64,000 nucleotides of DNA from Leyella stercorea. GTDB lineage: Bacteria > Bacteroidota > Bacteroidia > Bacteroidales > Bacteroidaceae. The notes beneath the pieces are model-generated. The model did no database searches. It was not told where the DNA came from and was given only the letters and a program-made list of their open reading frames with translations. Both the position numbers and the translations under genes were made by a program. Within the stretch, counting starts at the first letter, position 1; each line of letters starts with the position of its first letter. Below are positions 42,006 through 49,558 of this stretch, one piece after another. The stretch is taken from NCBI RefSeq assembly GCF_021531655.1, contig NZ_JADYUF010000017.1, positions 4,195 through 68,194 of the forward strand, read 5' to 3'.

Positions 42006-43001
42006 CTATTGTCCTCCCAAACGGTCGAAGAATACGATTATTTCTTCCCACGTCTTGAACTCATCGCTGCCCCATTCTATCACCGTACCCATAAATTCGG
42101 GCTGCGGAGCGGACGCAATGAGATAGTCGCCATATTGCAGTTGGCGAGCGTTTGAGAAGATGACGCGTCCCCAAGCCGGCGCACTCAGATACTGTTCCAC
42201 CCATGCTATGTCGTCGGTCATTGCCGACGGATTGTTTGTGCATGATGGAGCCAGCACATAAACATTATAATTCTCAATAATCCTTTCATAAGCCTTGTGC
42301 ATCGAAGCGGTCGCCTTGCCGTAGCCGTCGCGCAATGTCTCGATGTCGATATACACCACCGGGCGCTCACGTCCTTCCTGACGGTCGTCCATATATCTTA
42401 TTATAGGTATGAGATAGTGTATTGCCACCTTGTCGGTCAGTCGATGTTCGCCATGGAAATGTATGGCGGTGGGGTAGTGCTCGCTGAACAATCCGAACGT
42501 ATGCACAATCGGATCCTCATCGCCGAAAAGTCCTATTACACGTCCACGCTCCTCGTCTGATATGTCAGCAAAGCAATGTGTGGTCATCTCCTGATATTCC
42601 TTTATCAGGCCTTTTGTGACGATAAACTCCTGAACTCCGTCCTGACGGGGATTCTGAAACACCTGCTTGCCAGTGAATTTCGACATAGTTTCGCCCATTT
42701 CGAAAGCCGGGTTGACCAATATACGGTCGTATCCTTTAAGCATTTCGGTGTACATTCCGCCCATCGATGTGCCAATAATGAGGTCGGGCTGTTCCTCTTC
42801 GCACATTTGGCGAAGCATCTGTATGCCTTCTTCGGGATGCAAAGGGATGTCGCGTGCAACAATCGTTGCTTCAGGCATCATTGTACGCAGCATGGTCACC
42901 GTACCCGATTGTGCCGACGAGGCGAATCCGTGTACATACATAATCTTCTTGCCCGCCATGAGGTCGGGGTATTGCTTTACATTAGTTTCGTTCTGAGCCA
43001 T
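42006..43001 (-). CDS. YqiA-like alpha/beta hydrolase fused to a degenerate 5'(3')-nucleotidase-like domain
   Basis: The 331-residue protein has two parts. Residues about 15-205 are a YqiA/YcfP-type esterase: KIMYVHGFASSAQSGTV, nucleophile Ser in LIIGTSMGGMYTEML, Asp in LFGDEDPIVHTF and His in FHGEHRL. Residues about 225-325 resemble the HAD-fold 5'(3')-deoxyribonucleotidase family: VVYIDIETLRDGYGKA in place of the nucleophile block, NVYVLAPSCTNNPSAMTDDIAWVEQYL and YGDYLIAS. The expected DxD nucleophile pair is replaced (DIETL), so that half is probably inactive. ATG at 43001 (MAQNETN) is used. The substrate is unknown. Confidence 0.75.
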   Translation of the reverse strand: MAQNETNVKQYPDLMAGKKIMYVHGFASSAQSGTVTMLRTMMPEATIVARDIPLHPEEGIQMLRQMCEEEQPDLIIGTSMGGMYTEMLKGYDRILVNPAFEMGETMSKFTGKQVFQNPRQDGVQEFIVTKGLIKEYQEMTTHCFADISDEERGRVIGLFGDEDPIVHTFGLFSEHYPTAIHFHGEHRLTDKVAIHYLIPIIRYMDDRQEGRERPVVYIDIETLRDGYGKATASMHKAYERIIENYNVYVLAPSCTNNPSAMTDDIAWVEQYLSAPAWGRVIFSNARQLQYGDYLIASAPQPEFMGTVIEWGSDEFKTWEEIIVFFDRLGGQ

Positions 43002-43024
43002 ATTCTGAAAGTTTATATAAAAAG

Positions 43025-43062
43025 AAAAAACGGTTAAGTATTGATTTCTCAATTCTTAACCG
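43025..43062 (-). terminator. Terminator after tRNA-Leu
   Basis: On the minus strand CGGTTAAG (43062-43055) pairs with CTTAACCG (43038-43031), followed by TTTTTTCTTT. It lies just past the tRNA 3' end. It overlaps the untranslated region upstream of the hydrolase gene. Confidence 0.75.
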
Positions 43063-43072
43063 TCATGCTTAG

Positions 43073-43154
43073 TACCCAGACCCGGGCTCGAACCGGGATG
43101 GGTTGCCCCACTGGTGTTTGAGACCAGCGCGTCTACCGATTCCGCCATCTGGGC
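43073..43154 (-). tRNA. tRNA-Leu (anticodon CAA)
   Basis: The 82-nt tRNA has an acceptor stem GCCCAGA/TCTGGGT, D-arm with GGTAGACGC, anticodon stem CTGGT/ACCAG around the loop CTCAAAC (anticodon CAA, reading UUG), and a long variable arm (TGGGGCAACCCA) as in class II Leu tRNAs. The T-arm is CCCGGTTCGAGCCCGGG and the discriminator is A. CCA is not encoded. It has its own promoter and terminator. Confidence 0.96.
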
Positions 43155-43173
43155 ATTGGCGTTTTTGCGTGTG

Positions 43174-43204
43174 CAAAGGTAGTATATTTTTTTTGTTCTG
43201 CAAA
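43174..43204 (-). promoter_or_regulatory. tRNA-Leu promoter
   Basis: On the minus strand TTTG (43204-43201) and TACCTTTG (43181-43174) are 19 nt apart, 20 nt upstream of the mature tRNA 5' end. Confidence 0.75.
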
Positions 43205-43356
43205 ATTTTTTCCTAATAATTGTTCATTTAGGATAATTTCGTTTTAAAAACAAGGGTCCAACTTGGCGCTCTCGTTTAATATTCGTAACTTCGTATGCAC
43301 TAAATAATCTCTTTCGGGATAAATCATGACAATATACCTAAATTAAAAATAATGAC

Positions 43357-44445
43357 ATGAAAGAAACAGAAAATAACTATTGTGTCATACTAGCCGGAGG
43401 CAAGGGCCGCCGTTTGTGGCCGTGTTCGCGCGAAGAACGTCCCAAGCAATTTGTCGATTTCTTCGGCACGGGACGCACGGCGCTGCAGCAGACCTACGAC
43501 CGGTTTGCACGCATATTGCCACCGGAGAACATCTTTGTTAACACTAATGAAGAGTATGCCGACCTTGTGCGCGAGCAGTTGCCGCAACTTGACGCAAGCC
43601 GAATGCTTGCCGAACCTATCCATCGCGGCACAGCTCCGAGTATGGCGTGGGCTACTCATCGCATCATTCACATCAATCCGGAAGCCAATATCATTGTAAC
43701 GCCAAGCGACCTCACTATCATTGGCGACGAACAGTTCAAGGAGTGCGTGGACCGTGCATTCTGTTTTGTGGCAGAACACAAACGTGTGCTTGCCATGGGA
43801 GTGAAGCCTTCGCGTCCGGAACCAGGCTATGGATACATCCAAATGGGCGAAACCGAGTGTGACGGTGTGTTCAGCGTGCAGTCGTTTACGGAGAAACCCG
43901 AGCGCGACTTTGCCAAAATATTCATGGATAGTGGTGAATTTCTGTGGAATACGGGCATGTTCATAGCCAACGCAAACCGCTTGGCTGACTGCTTCCGCAC
44001 TCTGTTGCCCGTAGTGCTGCGCAATTATGACGACACTCATCCCGTGTTCGACTTCGAAGAGGAGAACCGCTTCGTTCACGACAACTTCCCCTCATATCCC
44101 AATGTGTCGCTCGATTCGGGCATACTTGAGAAGACTGATGGTGTATGTGTGATGCATTGCGACTTCGGATGGGCCGATCTCGGCACATGGCACGGCATAT
44201 ACGAAGCCATGCACAAGGGCGAAGGCGACAATGTTGTGATAAATACTGACGTGGTGCTCGACAATGCACGCGGCAACGTCATAAAGCTTTCGGACGGCCG
44301 ACTGGCTGTAGTGAGTGGCATTGACAACTGTATCATTGCCGAGGAGGGCAATGTTCTGCTCGTATGTCGAAAGGAAGACTCGTCGTCGAACGTACGACGA
44401 CTCACCAACGAGATACAAATGAAGAAAGGGGAGAAGTATATTTAA
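43357..44445 (+). CDS. Mannose-1-phosphate guanylyltransferase
   Basis: The 362-residue protein opens YCVILAGGKGRRLWPCSREERPKQFVDFFG, the nucleotidyltransferase signature of GDP-mannose pyrophosphorylases. It continues with IVTPSDLTI and GYGYIQMGE, and has FTEKPERDFAKIF and FLWNTGMFIANA. It makes GDP-mannose for glycan synthesis. The isomerase domain of bifunctional ManC enzymes is absent. A near-consensus -7 box (TAACTTCG) is at 43286-43293. A GC-rich palindrome pair follows its stop. Confidence 0.93.
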   Translation: MKETENNYCVILAGGKGRRLWPCSREERPKQFVDFFGTGRTALQQTYDRFARILPPENIFVNTNEEYADLVREQLPQLDASRMLAEPIHRGTAPSMAWATHRIIHINPEANIIVTPSDLTIIGDEQFKECVDRAFCFVAEHKRVLAMGVKPSRPEPGYGYIQMGETECDGVFSVQSFTEKPERDFAKIFMDSGEFLWNTGMFIANANRLADCFRTLLPVVLRNYDDTHPVFDFEEENRFVHDNFPSYPNVSLDSGILEKTDGVCVMHCDFGWADLGTWHGIYEAMHKGEGDNVVINTDVVLDNARGNVIKLSDGRLAVVSGIDNCIIAEEGNVLLVCRKEDSSSNVRRLTNEIQMKKGEKYI

Positions 44446-44450
44446 TATAC

Positions 44451-44613
44451 AAAACAGAAGCCCCACCCCCTGCCCCTCCCCCGCAGGGAGGGGAGTGGTA
44501 TGTTTTACTTGCTTATACAATTTAGCGCTTAGTTTATACTAACGTTAAAAGCAAATAGTACATATTACTCCCCTCCCTGCGGGGGAGGGGTAGGGGGTGG
44601 GGCTTTTGTTTTG
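44451..44613. repeat. Paired GC-rich palindrome element, copy 2
   Basis: The arms at 44451-44500 and about 44563-44613 are reverse complements over ~47 nt with about three or four differences, around ~60 nt of AT-rich DNA. CCCCTCCC/GGGAGGGG hairpins sit within each arm (44473-44493 and 44570-44590). The loop changes match in both arms compared with copy 1. A fragment of the outer end (GTAGGGCTTCTGTTTTG, about 44615-44632) repeats once more, just before the HIT gene stop. Confidence 0.85.
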
Positions 44614-44634
44614 GGTAGGGCTTCTGTTTTGTTT

Positions 44635-45033
44635 TTACTCTTTTACAAACTCTGCGTATATCTTGTCTGCAATCTCCTGCATCTCTTCAGCCTCAAGCTT
44701 GAGCTTGGGATTGCTGAACAGCATGTCCTTCTCCGACTGCATAGGGATGAGGTGGATGTGGGCGTGTGGCACTTCCAGCCCCAGTACTGCCTGTCCTACC
44801 TTGATGCATGGGAATGCGCGCTTGATAGCCACAGCCACTTTCTTGGCGAATACCTGGTATTCGGCTATCTCGTCGTCGTCCATGTCGAAGATATAGTCTA
44901 CTTCGCGGCGCGGAATTACGAGGGTATGACCCTTCACCAATGGGTTGATGTCGAGAAAAGCATAGAACTTGTCGTTCTCGGCGCACTTGTAGCTGGGTAT
45001 CTCGCCAGCTGCGATTTTTGAGAAAATATCCAT
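44635..45033 (-). CDS. HIT-family nucleotide hydrolase
   Basis: The 132-residue protein has the histidine triad motif in VPHAHIHLIPM. The N-terminus MDIFSKIAAGEIPSYKCAENDKFYAFLDINP is typical of Hint-type purine nucleoside phosphoramidases. It probably hydrolyses AMP-linked phosphoramidates or dinucleotides. It lies 99 nt downstream of greA on the same strand. Confidence 0.93.
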   Translation of the reverse strand: MDIFSKIAAGEIPSYKCAENDKFYAFLDINPLVKGHTLVIPRREVDYIFDMDDDEIAEYQVFAKKVAVAIKRAFPCIKVGQAVLGLEVPHAHIHLIPMQSEKDMLFSNPKLKLEAEEMQEIADKIYAEFVKE

Positions 45034-45132
45034 ATCTTTAAAGTTTTAATGAGTATTCCAAGCGGTGACTGATACCGCTCCTGGCTGTGTAGAAGCTACC
45101 TTCGGCAGCATTGAAGCCTTTCTCTGCGACTT

Positions 45133-45600
45133 TTATTCCACTGTGATTTTGTCAATACGCAGGTGTATTGTGCCGCGTGGAATCTTGATTTCCACCTCGT
45201 CACCCACCTTGTGGTTGAGCAGTCCCTGTGCGATTGGGGTTGTAATGGAGATTTTGCCCTCGCGCAGATTGGCCTCGCTCTCGCTCACGATGGTGTAGGT
45301 CATCTTGGCTTTGTTGGTCAGATTGGTCATCTCAACCTTTGAGAGAATCTGTACAGAATCGGTGCTCAGACGCGACGGATCTATAATCTTGGCCTCAGAG
45401 ATGCACACCTTGATGCGATTGATCTTCTCCTCAAGATGAGCCTGTGCCTCCTTGGCGGCATCATACTCTGCATTTTCGCTAAGGTCGCCTTTGTCGCGTG
45501 CCTCTGCGATGGCGGCCGATGCCTTTGGGCGCTCTACTGATTCGAGCTGTTTGAGTTCGGCTACGAGCTTGTCGTAACCTTCTTGTGACATGTAAGCCAT
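45133..45600 (-). CDS. greA: Transcription elongation factor GreA
   Basis: The 155-residue protein has the N-terminal coiled coil (GYDKLVAELKQLESVERPKASAAIAEARDKGDLSENAEYDAAKEAQ), with the acidic tip DLSENAEYDAAKE that reaches the RNA polymerase active site, and the C-terminal FKBP-like domain (KVGDEVEIKIPRGTIHLRIDKI). It promotes cleavage of backtracked RNA. ATG at 45600 fits the family length. A full promoter and a terminator-like hairpin precede it (see 45645-45690). Confidence 0.97.
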   Translation of the reverse strand: MAYMSQEGYDKLVAELKQLESVERPKASAAIAEARDKGDLSENAEYDAAKEAQAHLEEKINRIKVCISEAKIIDPSRLSTDSVQILSKVEMTNLTNKAKMTYTIVSESEANLREGKISITTPIAQGLLNHKVGDEVEIKIPRGTIHLRIDKITVE

Positions 45601-45644
45601 AATTGAAAATTTGATTAAATTATTATTTTGTTTTTTCGAAAGGC

Positions 45645-45690
45645 AATAAAAAAACAAGAATTCCGACACTGGTCCTGCTGTCGGAATTCT
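45645..45690 (-). terminator. Terminator-like hairpin in the greA leader
   Basis: On the minus strand AGAATTCCGACA (45690-45679) pairs perfectly with TGTCGGAATTCT (45668-45657) around a 10-nt loop, followed within 3 nt by seven T (45654-45648). It sits ~100-140 nt into the greA leader and 47 nt before the ATG. No other minus-strand gene lies upstream, so it is not a neighbour's terminator. Confidence 0.8.
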
Positions 45691-45794
45691 CATTTTCCTG
45701 TTGCTCTAAAGTTAATATCTTGACTTTAGGCGTGCCTGCCTGATGTGTGTTTATGTCTGGAGGCACTCCGTATGTATTGTCTATGAATGTTTTG

Positions 45795-45825
45795 CAAAGT
45801 TAGACATTTAAATCCATATAAACAA
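45795..45825 (-). promoter_or_regulatory. greA promoter
   Basis: On the minus strand TTG (45825-45823) and TAACTTTG (45802-45795) are 20 nt apart. The implied leader is about 185 nt. Confidence 0.75.
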
Positions 45826-45907
45826 GACTTTCAGCCGAAAAACTTGATTTTACGGTTTGTAACATTTACAAAACAATCAAAAAATGGTATTAACAAACGG
45901 TAAATGA

Positions 45908-45939
45908 TTTTGGACAGCGCATCCTTTTTCATATATTTG
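45908..45939 (+). promoter_or_regulatory. Promoter giving a near-leaderless message (45945 gene)
   Basis: TTTTG (45908-45912) and TATATTTG (45932-45939) are 19 nt apart. The ATG is 5 nt after the -7 box, so the transcript should start at or next to it. Confidence 0.7.
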
Positions 45940-45944
45940 TAGAC

Positions 45945-46421
45945 ATGAAGAGATTGTTTTTGGCACTGGCGTTTTACATATGCACAGAGTCGGCACAAGC
46001 ACAGCATCACATTGTCATTGCCGACATGGACACGCGGCTGCCCCTCACGGGTGCAATCGTATCGACTGATGCGGGCGAACGTGCCGTAAGCAATCACAAG
46101 GGGGTGGTGACGCTGGAGCGCGCGGCACGCAGTGCTACCGTGTCGGCTAAGAATTATATGCAGCGCCGTGTAGGCATTGCCGACCTGGCACGCGACACCG
46201 TCATGCTCATTCCGCAGGAGGTGGTGCTTGACAATGTAGACGTCACAGCCCCTAAGCTGGGCTTTGATATGCAGAAGTCGCTGCGCTCGGTCAAGGAGAA
46301 CGCCAAGCTCGACGAGCAGGCCCGCAAGGGTTTTGACATGCTCGGAGTGTTCTCGCTGATGTTTCCGTCGAAGAAGAAGTCGCGTGCCGACAAGATTAAG
46401 AAGATACTCGAACACTATTGA
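45945..46421 (+). CDS. Exported protein with carboxypeptidase-regulatory-like domain
   Basis: The 158-residue protein has a signal peptide (about 1-20, ending ESAQAQ). A small beta-sandwich (about 22-90) resembles the CarboxypepD_reg-like plug (IVIADMDTRLPLTGAIVSTDAGERAVSNHKGVVTL). The C-terminal half is helical and basic (SKKKSRADKIKKILEHY). It could be a cell-envelope scaffold; no specific function is recognisable. It is unlinked to a TonB receptor here. The promoter suggests a leaderless mRNA. Confidence 0.6.
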   Translation: MKRLFLALAFYICTESAQAQHHIVIADMDTRLPLTGAIVSTDAGERAVSNHKGVVTLERAARSATVSAKNYMQRRVGIADLARDTVMLIPQEVVLDNVDVTAPKLGFDMQKSLRSVKENAKLDEQARKGFDMLGVFSLMFPSKKKSRADKIKKILEHY

Positions 46422-46471
46422 ACATAAAACAAATCATCAAATATAAATCTATTGTTTAAAGTATTGAACGT

Positions 46472-47065
46472 ATGAAGATTCTACCAGCCAATCCAACGCA
46501 TGCCGCCGACATCGCGCGGCTCATCATTACGGCTATGACCGACGACTGCTGCCAGTTTCTTGTAGGACCCGGGCACACGCTCGAAGATTTCCACAACACA
46601 ATGCTCCGACTCGTGCTTATGGACGACTCGCAGTACAGCTGGCGCAACGCCTTTGTGGCTGTCGACGACGAGGCGAGTCCAGACGACATAGAGAAGGCTC
46701 CCGTGGCAGGTGCCATTGTGGGATACGACGGAAAGGATTTGCACCGTCTGCGCCGCCGATTTCAGGAGGCTGCCATGGCCGACTGGCAGATGGACTACTC
46801 GAATATGGACGACGAGACTGCCGAGGGCGAATTCTATCTCGACTCGCTCGCCGTATATCCGCACTATCGCAAGCGCGGCATTGCCTCGCAACTGCTCAAT
46901 CGTTTTATCAGTCATGCTGCCAGTCTCGGTCTGCCGGCGGCCCTGCTCGTTGACAAGGGCAACCCTTCTGCCGAGCGTCTGTACACCTCGTTGGGATTTG
47001 AATATTGCAACGACGCTACGTGGGGCGGACACGCTATGCGCCATCTTGTGCATCCCTTGAAGTAA
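46472..47065 (+). CDS. GNAT-family N-acetyltransferase
   Basis: The 197-residue protein has a GNAT fold with the acetyl-CoA loop YPHYRKRGIASQLLNRF (motif A, R/Q-x-x-G-x-G/A-like) and the later SAERLYTSLGFEYCN. It starts MKILPANPTHAADIARLI. The acyl acceptor is unknown. It lies 50 nt after the 45945 gene with no terminator between, so co-transcription is possible. Confidence 0.85.
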   Translation: MKILPANPTHAADIARLIITAMTDDCCQFLVGPGHTLEDFHNTMLRLVLMDDSQYSWRNAFVAVDDEASPDDIEKAPVAGAIVGYDGKDLHRLRRRFQEAAMADWQMDYSNMDDETAEGEFYLDSLAVYPHYRKRGIASQLLNRFISHAASLGLPAALLVDKGNPSAERLYTSLGFEYCNDATWGGHAMRHLVHPLK

Positions 47066-47100
47066 GTGATTGCTACATGTGATTTACGGAATTCATGCCG

Positions 47101-47262
47101 AAAAGGACTCCTTTTGCCCCCTTTGTGGGCTGCATGAATTGCCGCTAAAAACAAAAGGACTCCTTTTGGCTTGCAAAAGGGGTCCTTTTGGTGTGTAAAA
47201 GGGGTCCTTTTAGAGTGCAAAAGGATTCGTTTTGGAGTGCAAAAGGAGTCCTTTTGGAAATG
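47101..47262. repeat. 22-bp-period dyad array, locus 4 (five phased units plus one outlier)
   Basis: Five units start at 47153, 47175, 47197, 47219 and 47241. Each begins AAAAGG and has TTTT 11 bp later, with TGC or TGT at the unit end. A lone unit at 47101 is out of phase (52 bp upstream). This is the most regular locus. It lies between the convergent GNAT and patatin genes. The remaining ~75 nt to 47338 is AT-rich with short direct repeats of TGTTAAGTGT/TGTTAAATGT type. Confidence 0.9.
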
Positions 47263-47337
47263 TTAAGTGTTGAATGTTAAATGTTAAGTGTGTAGGATGT
47301 TGAGCGCTGAATGTGTAGGATATTGAATGTCAGACGT

Positions 47338-48222
47338 TTAGTGCCCGATGAATTCCTTTAGTTGTGGAAGCAGCGACAAGGCTTTTTCCACTCCTGTTTC
47401 GTACACTCTCCTCATCTTGTCTTCCTTCAGGCTGAGTCGGCCGATGTTCAGTTTTTCGTCGGGACAGATAAGGAAGGTGTCGCCTTTCTGCTGTTCGGAG
47501 CGTACATAATCCAGCTGTTCGTTGTACATGACGTGTCGTATTGACATCAGTTCAGCCACCTTCGGATATTTCTTCAGAAACATCTTCATAGCCAGTCCTA
47601 CGTGCGCCTTCTTCTTGTAGTAGTCGGCTGGCTGTGTCAGTATCACCACGTTCTTTCGGTAACCTTTCTGCTGAATGAACTTCAGGGGGATGCTGTCGGT
47701 TATACCTCCGTCAAGATAGTGGCGCCCGTTAATCTCTACGGGACGCGCAAACACCGGCATTGAGGCAGAAGCCTGCATCCATCTGAGTCCTGTTCCGTCG
47801 GCGTCGTCTATCTCGTGATATACGGGATGGCCCTCGTCTATGTCAGTACACACGGCATAGAACCTCATGGGGTTCTCACGGTAAGCCTGGAAGTCCATCG
47901 GGTCGTACTCGTGCGGCAGCAGATGGTAGGAGAAATGCTCGTTGACATAATTGCCGGTGCGCAACAGCGACCTCCAACTCATATACTCCGGATTGTCCTT
48001 GAATCTGATATTGTATCTCAATGCTCTGCCAGGCTGGTTCGACTTGTAGTTGCAGCCGAACAACACGCCAGCCGAAACGCCTACTGCGGCATCAAACTTG
48101 ATGCCGTTCTGCATGAATACGTCAAGTACGCCGCTTGTGAACATTGCCCTTAAGCCTCCTCCTTCAAGAACGAGACCCGTGGAAGACGGTGAGGGTGGGG
48201 TGGTGGTATGGTTATTTGTCAT
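47338..48222 (-). CDS. Patatin-like phospholipase
   Basis: The 294-residue protein has the oxyanion motif LVLEGGGLRAMFTSGVLDVF, the nucleophile elbow GVSAG (in DAAVGVSAGVLFGCNY) and the catalytic Asp in YLDGGITDSIPL. This is the Ser-Asp dyad of bacterial patatins (YjjU-like). It should hydrolyse acyl esters of lipids. ATG at 48222 is chosen because the upstream extension has no homology. Confidence 0.9.
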   Translation of the reverse strand: MTNNHTTTPPSPSSTGLVLEGGGLRAMFTSGVLDVFMQNGIKFDAAVGVSAGVLFGCNYKSNQPGRALRYNIRFKDNPEYMSWRSLLRTGNYVNEHFSYHLLPHEYDPMDFQAYRENPMRFYAVCTDIDEGHPVYHEIDDADGTGLRWMQASASMPVFARPVEINGRHYLDGGITDSIPLKFIQQKGYRKNVVILTQPADYYKKKAHVGLAMKMFLKKYPKVAELMSIRHVMYNEQLDYVRSEQQKGDTFLICPDEKLNIGRLSLKEDKMRRVYETGVEKALSLLPQLKEFIGH

Positions 48223-48435
48223 ATTGGTCCGGATAATGCTATGTTGAAGTATCTTCAAAAAAACTTGATTCAATGGGTAAAGGTAGCAATAGAAATTGAA
48301 TTAGCGTATGCAATAAATGTTAAACAGATTGTACAGTTCCATAATCTCACATTTTCTGCGAACAATAAGGTGGGTGGATAGATTGTTTTACAGTAATTTG
48401 GCAACATATATATTAATATGTATGCAAGTCGCTTA

Positions 48436-48464
48436 TTTGTTTCGGATAATTTGCTGTACCTTTG
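48436..48464 (+). promoter_or_regulatory. Promoter of the glycosyltransferase pair
   Basis: TTTG (48436-48439) and TACCTTTG (48457-48464) are 17 nt apart. ATG codons at 48468 and 48474 are 3 and 9 nt after the -7 box, so the mRNA would be leaderless or start within a few bases of the start codon. Confidence 0.65.
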
Positions 48465-48473
48465 CAGATGTTT

Positions 48474-49523
48474 ATGAAACAGGACAAGACCATATCAGTA
48501 GTAATGTGCACCTACAACGGTGCGTCACGCCATCTGCGCGAACAGCTCGACTCGATATTCGCACAGACGTTGCTGCCCGGCGAGATAGTAGTGCAGGACG
48601 ACTGCAGCACCGACGACACTATGCAGGTGCTGCACGAGTATGCCGACCGTGCGCCCGAGGGCGTGGCGATGCGCATCGTTCAGAACACGGCACAGATGGG
48701 CATCAATGCCAACTTCTTCTCTGCCATGCGCCGGGCGGAGGGCGAACTGATTGCCGTGAGCGACCAGGACGACATCTGGATGCCTACAAAACTGGAGGAG
48801 CAGCGCGACGCTATAGGCTCGCGCATGATGTGCGTGTGTCGTTCGGAGCCTTTCTCCGACTCGGGAGCCGAGATACGTTTCGACCGCCGCACGCCCAACT
48901 GCAACCTCATACGTCTGTTCTATGCCTCGATGATGGGCCATTGCCAGATGCTGCGCCGACAACTGCTCGACGTGATTCCTACCGAACAGGAACAGCCCGA
49001 GATATACCGCCGCACGTGCTACGACGTGATGACAGCCACAGCAGCCGCCGCATTGGACAGCATTGTGCTGATAGACCGCCTGCTGGTGAAGCAGCGCCGA
49101 TACGAGCAGGCTGCCACCTATGTGCGCGTAGACCATCATCGTGTGCGCCGTGCCGACAACGCTCTGTATATGATATGGTATGGCGTGTGCAATTACCGGC
49201 GTGTGAAACCGTGGATGAACGCCCACTTTGCCGCCCGACGCGACTTCCTGGAGTGGGTTTGGCGCAAGTCGATGGCTGCCCATTGTGAGGCTCCGGGCAG
49301 TATGCCTATAGCCGACAACCGCATCTTTGCCGACGGAATCCGCCTGCTGCACAACGAGTGCCGACGCGGACTGACGGCACTGCTGGGCATTGAGCACTAT
49401 TACATAAAATACCGACACACGCTGTTCTACACCCGCGAGAAGGACCCCTTGGCTCTGCTGCGCGCCATGGTGCATCCGTTCATGCAGATATACAACTACC
49501 GCTATCTTGCCGAGCGCCAGTAG
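48474..49523 (+). CDS. Glycosyltransferase family 2
   Basis: The 349-residue protein has the GT-A fold: ISVVMCTYNGASRHLREQLDSIFAQT, then EIVVQDDCSTDDTM (nucleotide-sugar binding) and the metal-binding loop ELIAVSDQDDIWMPTKLE. The late helices are rich in Arg. It transfers a sugar to a cell-envelope glycan; donor and acceptor are unknown. The start is ATG at 48474 (MKQDKT) or 48468; a TTG at 48462 overlaps the -7 box and is rejected. The next gene is another glycosyltransferase, 35 nt downstream. Confidence 0.88.
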   Translation: MKQDKTISVVMCTYNGASRHLREQLDSIFAQTLLPGEIVVQDDCSTDDTMQVLHEYADRAPEGVAMRIVQNTAQMGINANFFSAMRRAEGELIAVSDQDDIWMPTKLEEQRDAIGSRMMCVCRSEPFSDSGAEIRFDRRTPNCNLIRLFYASMMGHCQMLRRQLLDVIPTEQEQPEIYRRTCYDVMTATAAAALDSIVLIDRLLVKQRRYEQAATYVRVDHHRVRRADNALYMIWYGVCNYRRVKPWMNAHFAARRDFLEWVWRKSMAAHCEAPGSMPIADNRIFADGIRLLHNECRRGLTALLGIEHYYIKYRHTLFYTREKDPLALLRAMVHPFMQIYNYRYLAERQ

Positions 49524-49558
49524 GCAATGGGGCAAAAAACACGGAAAGAAAGAATAAA

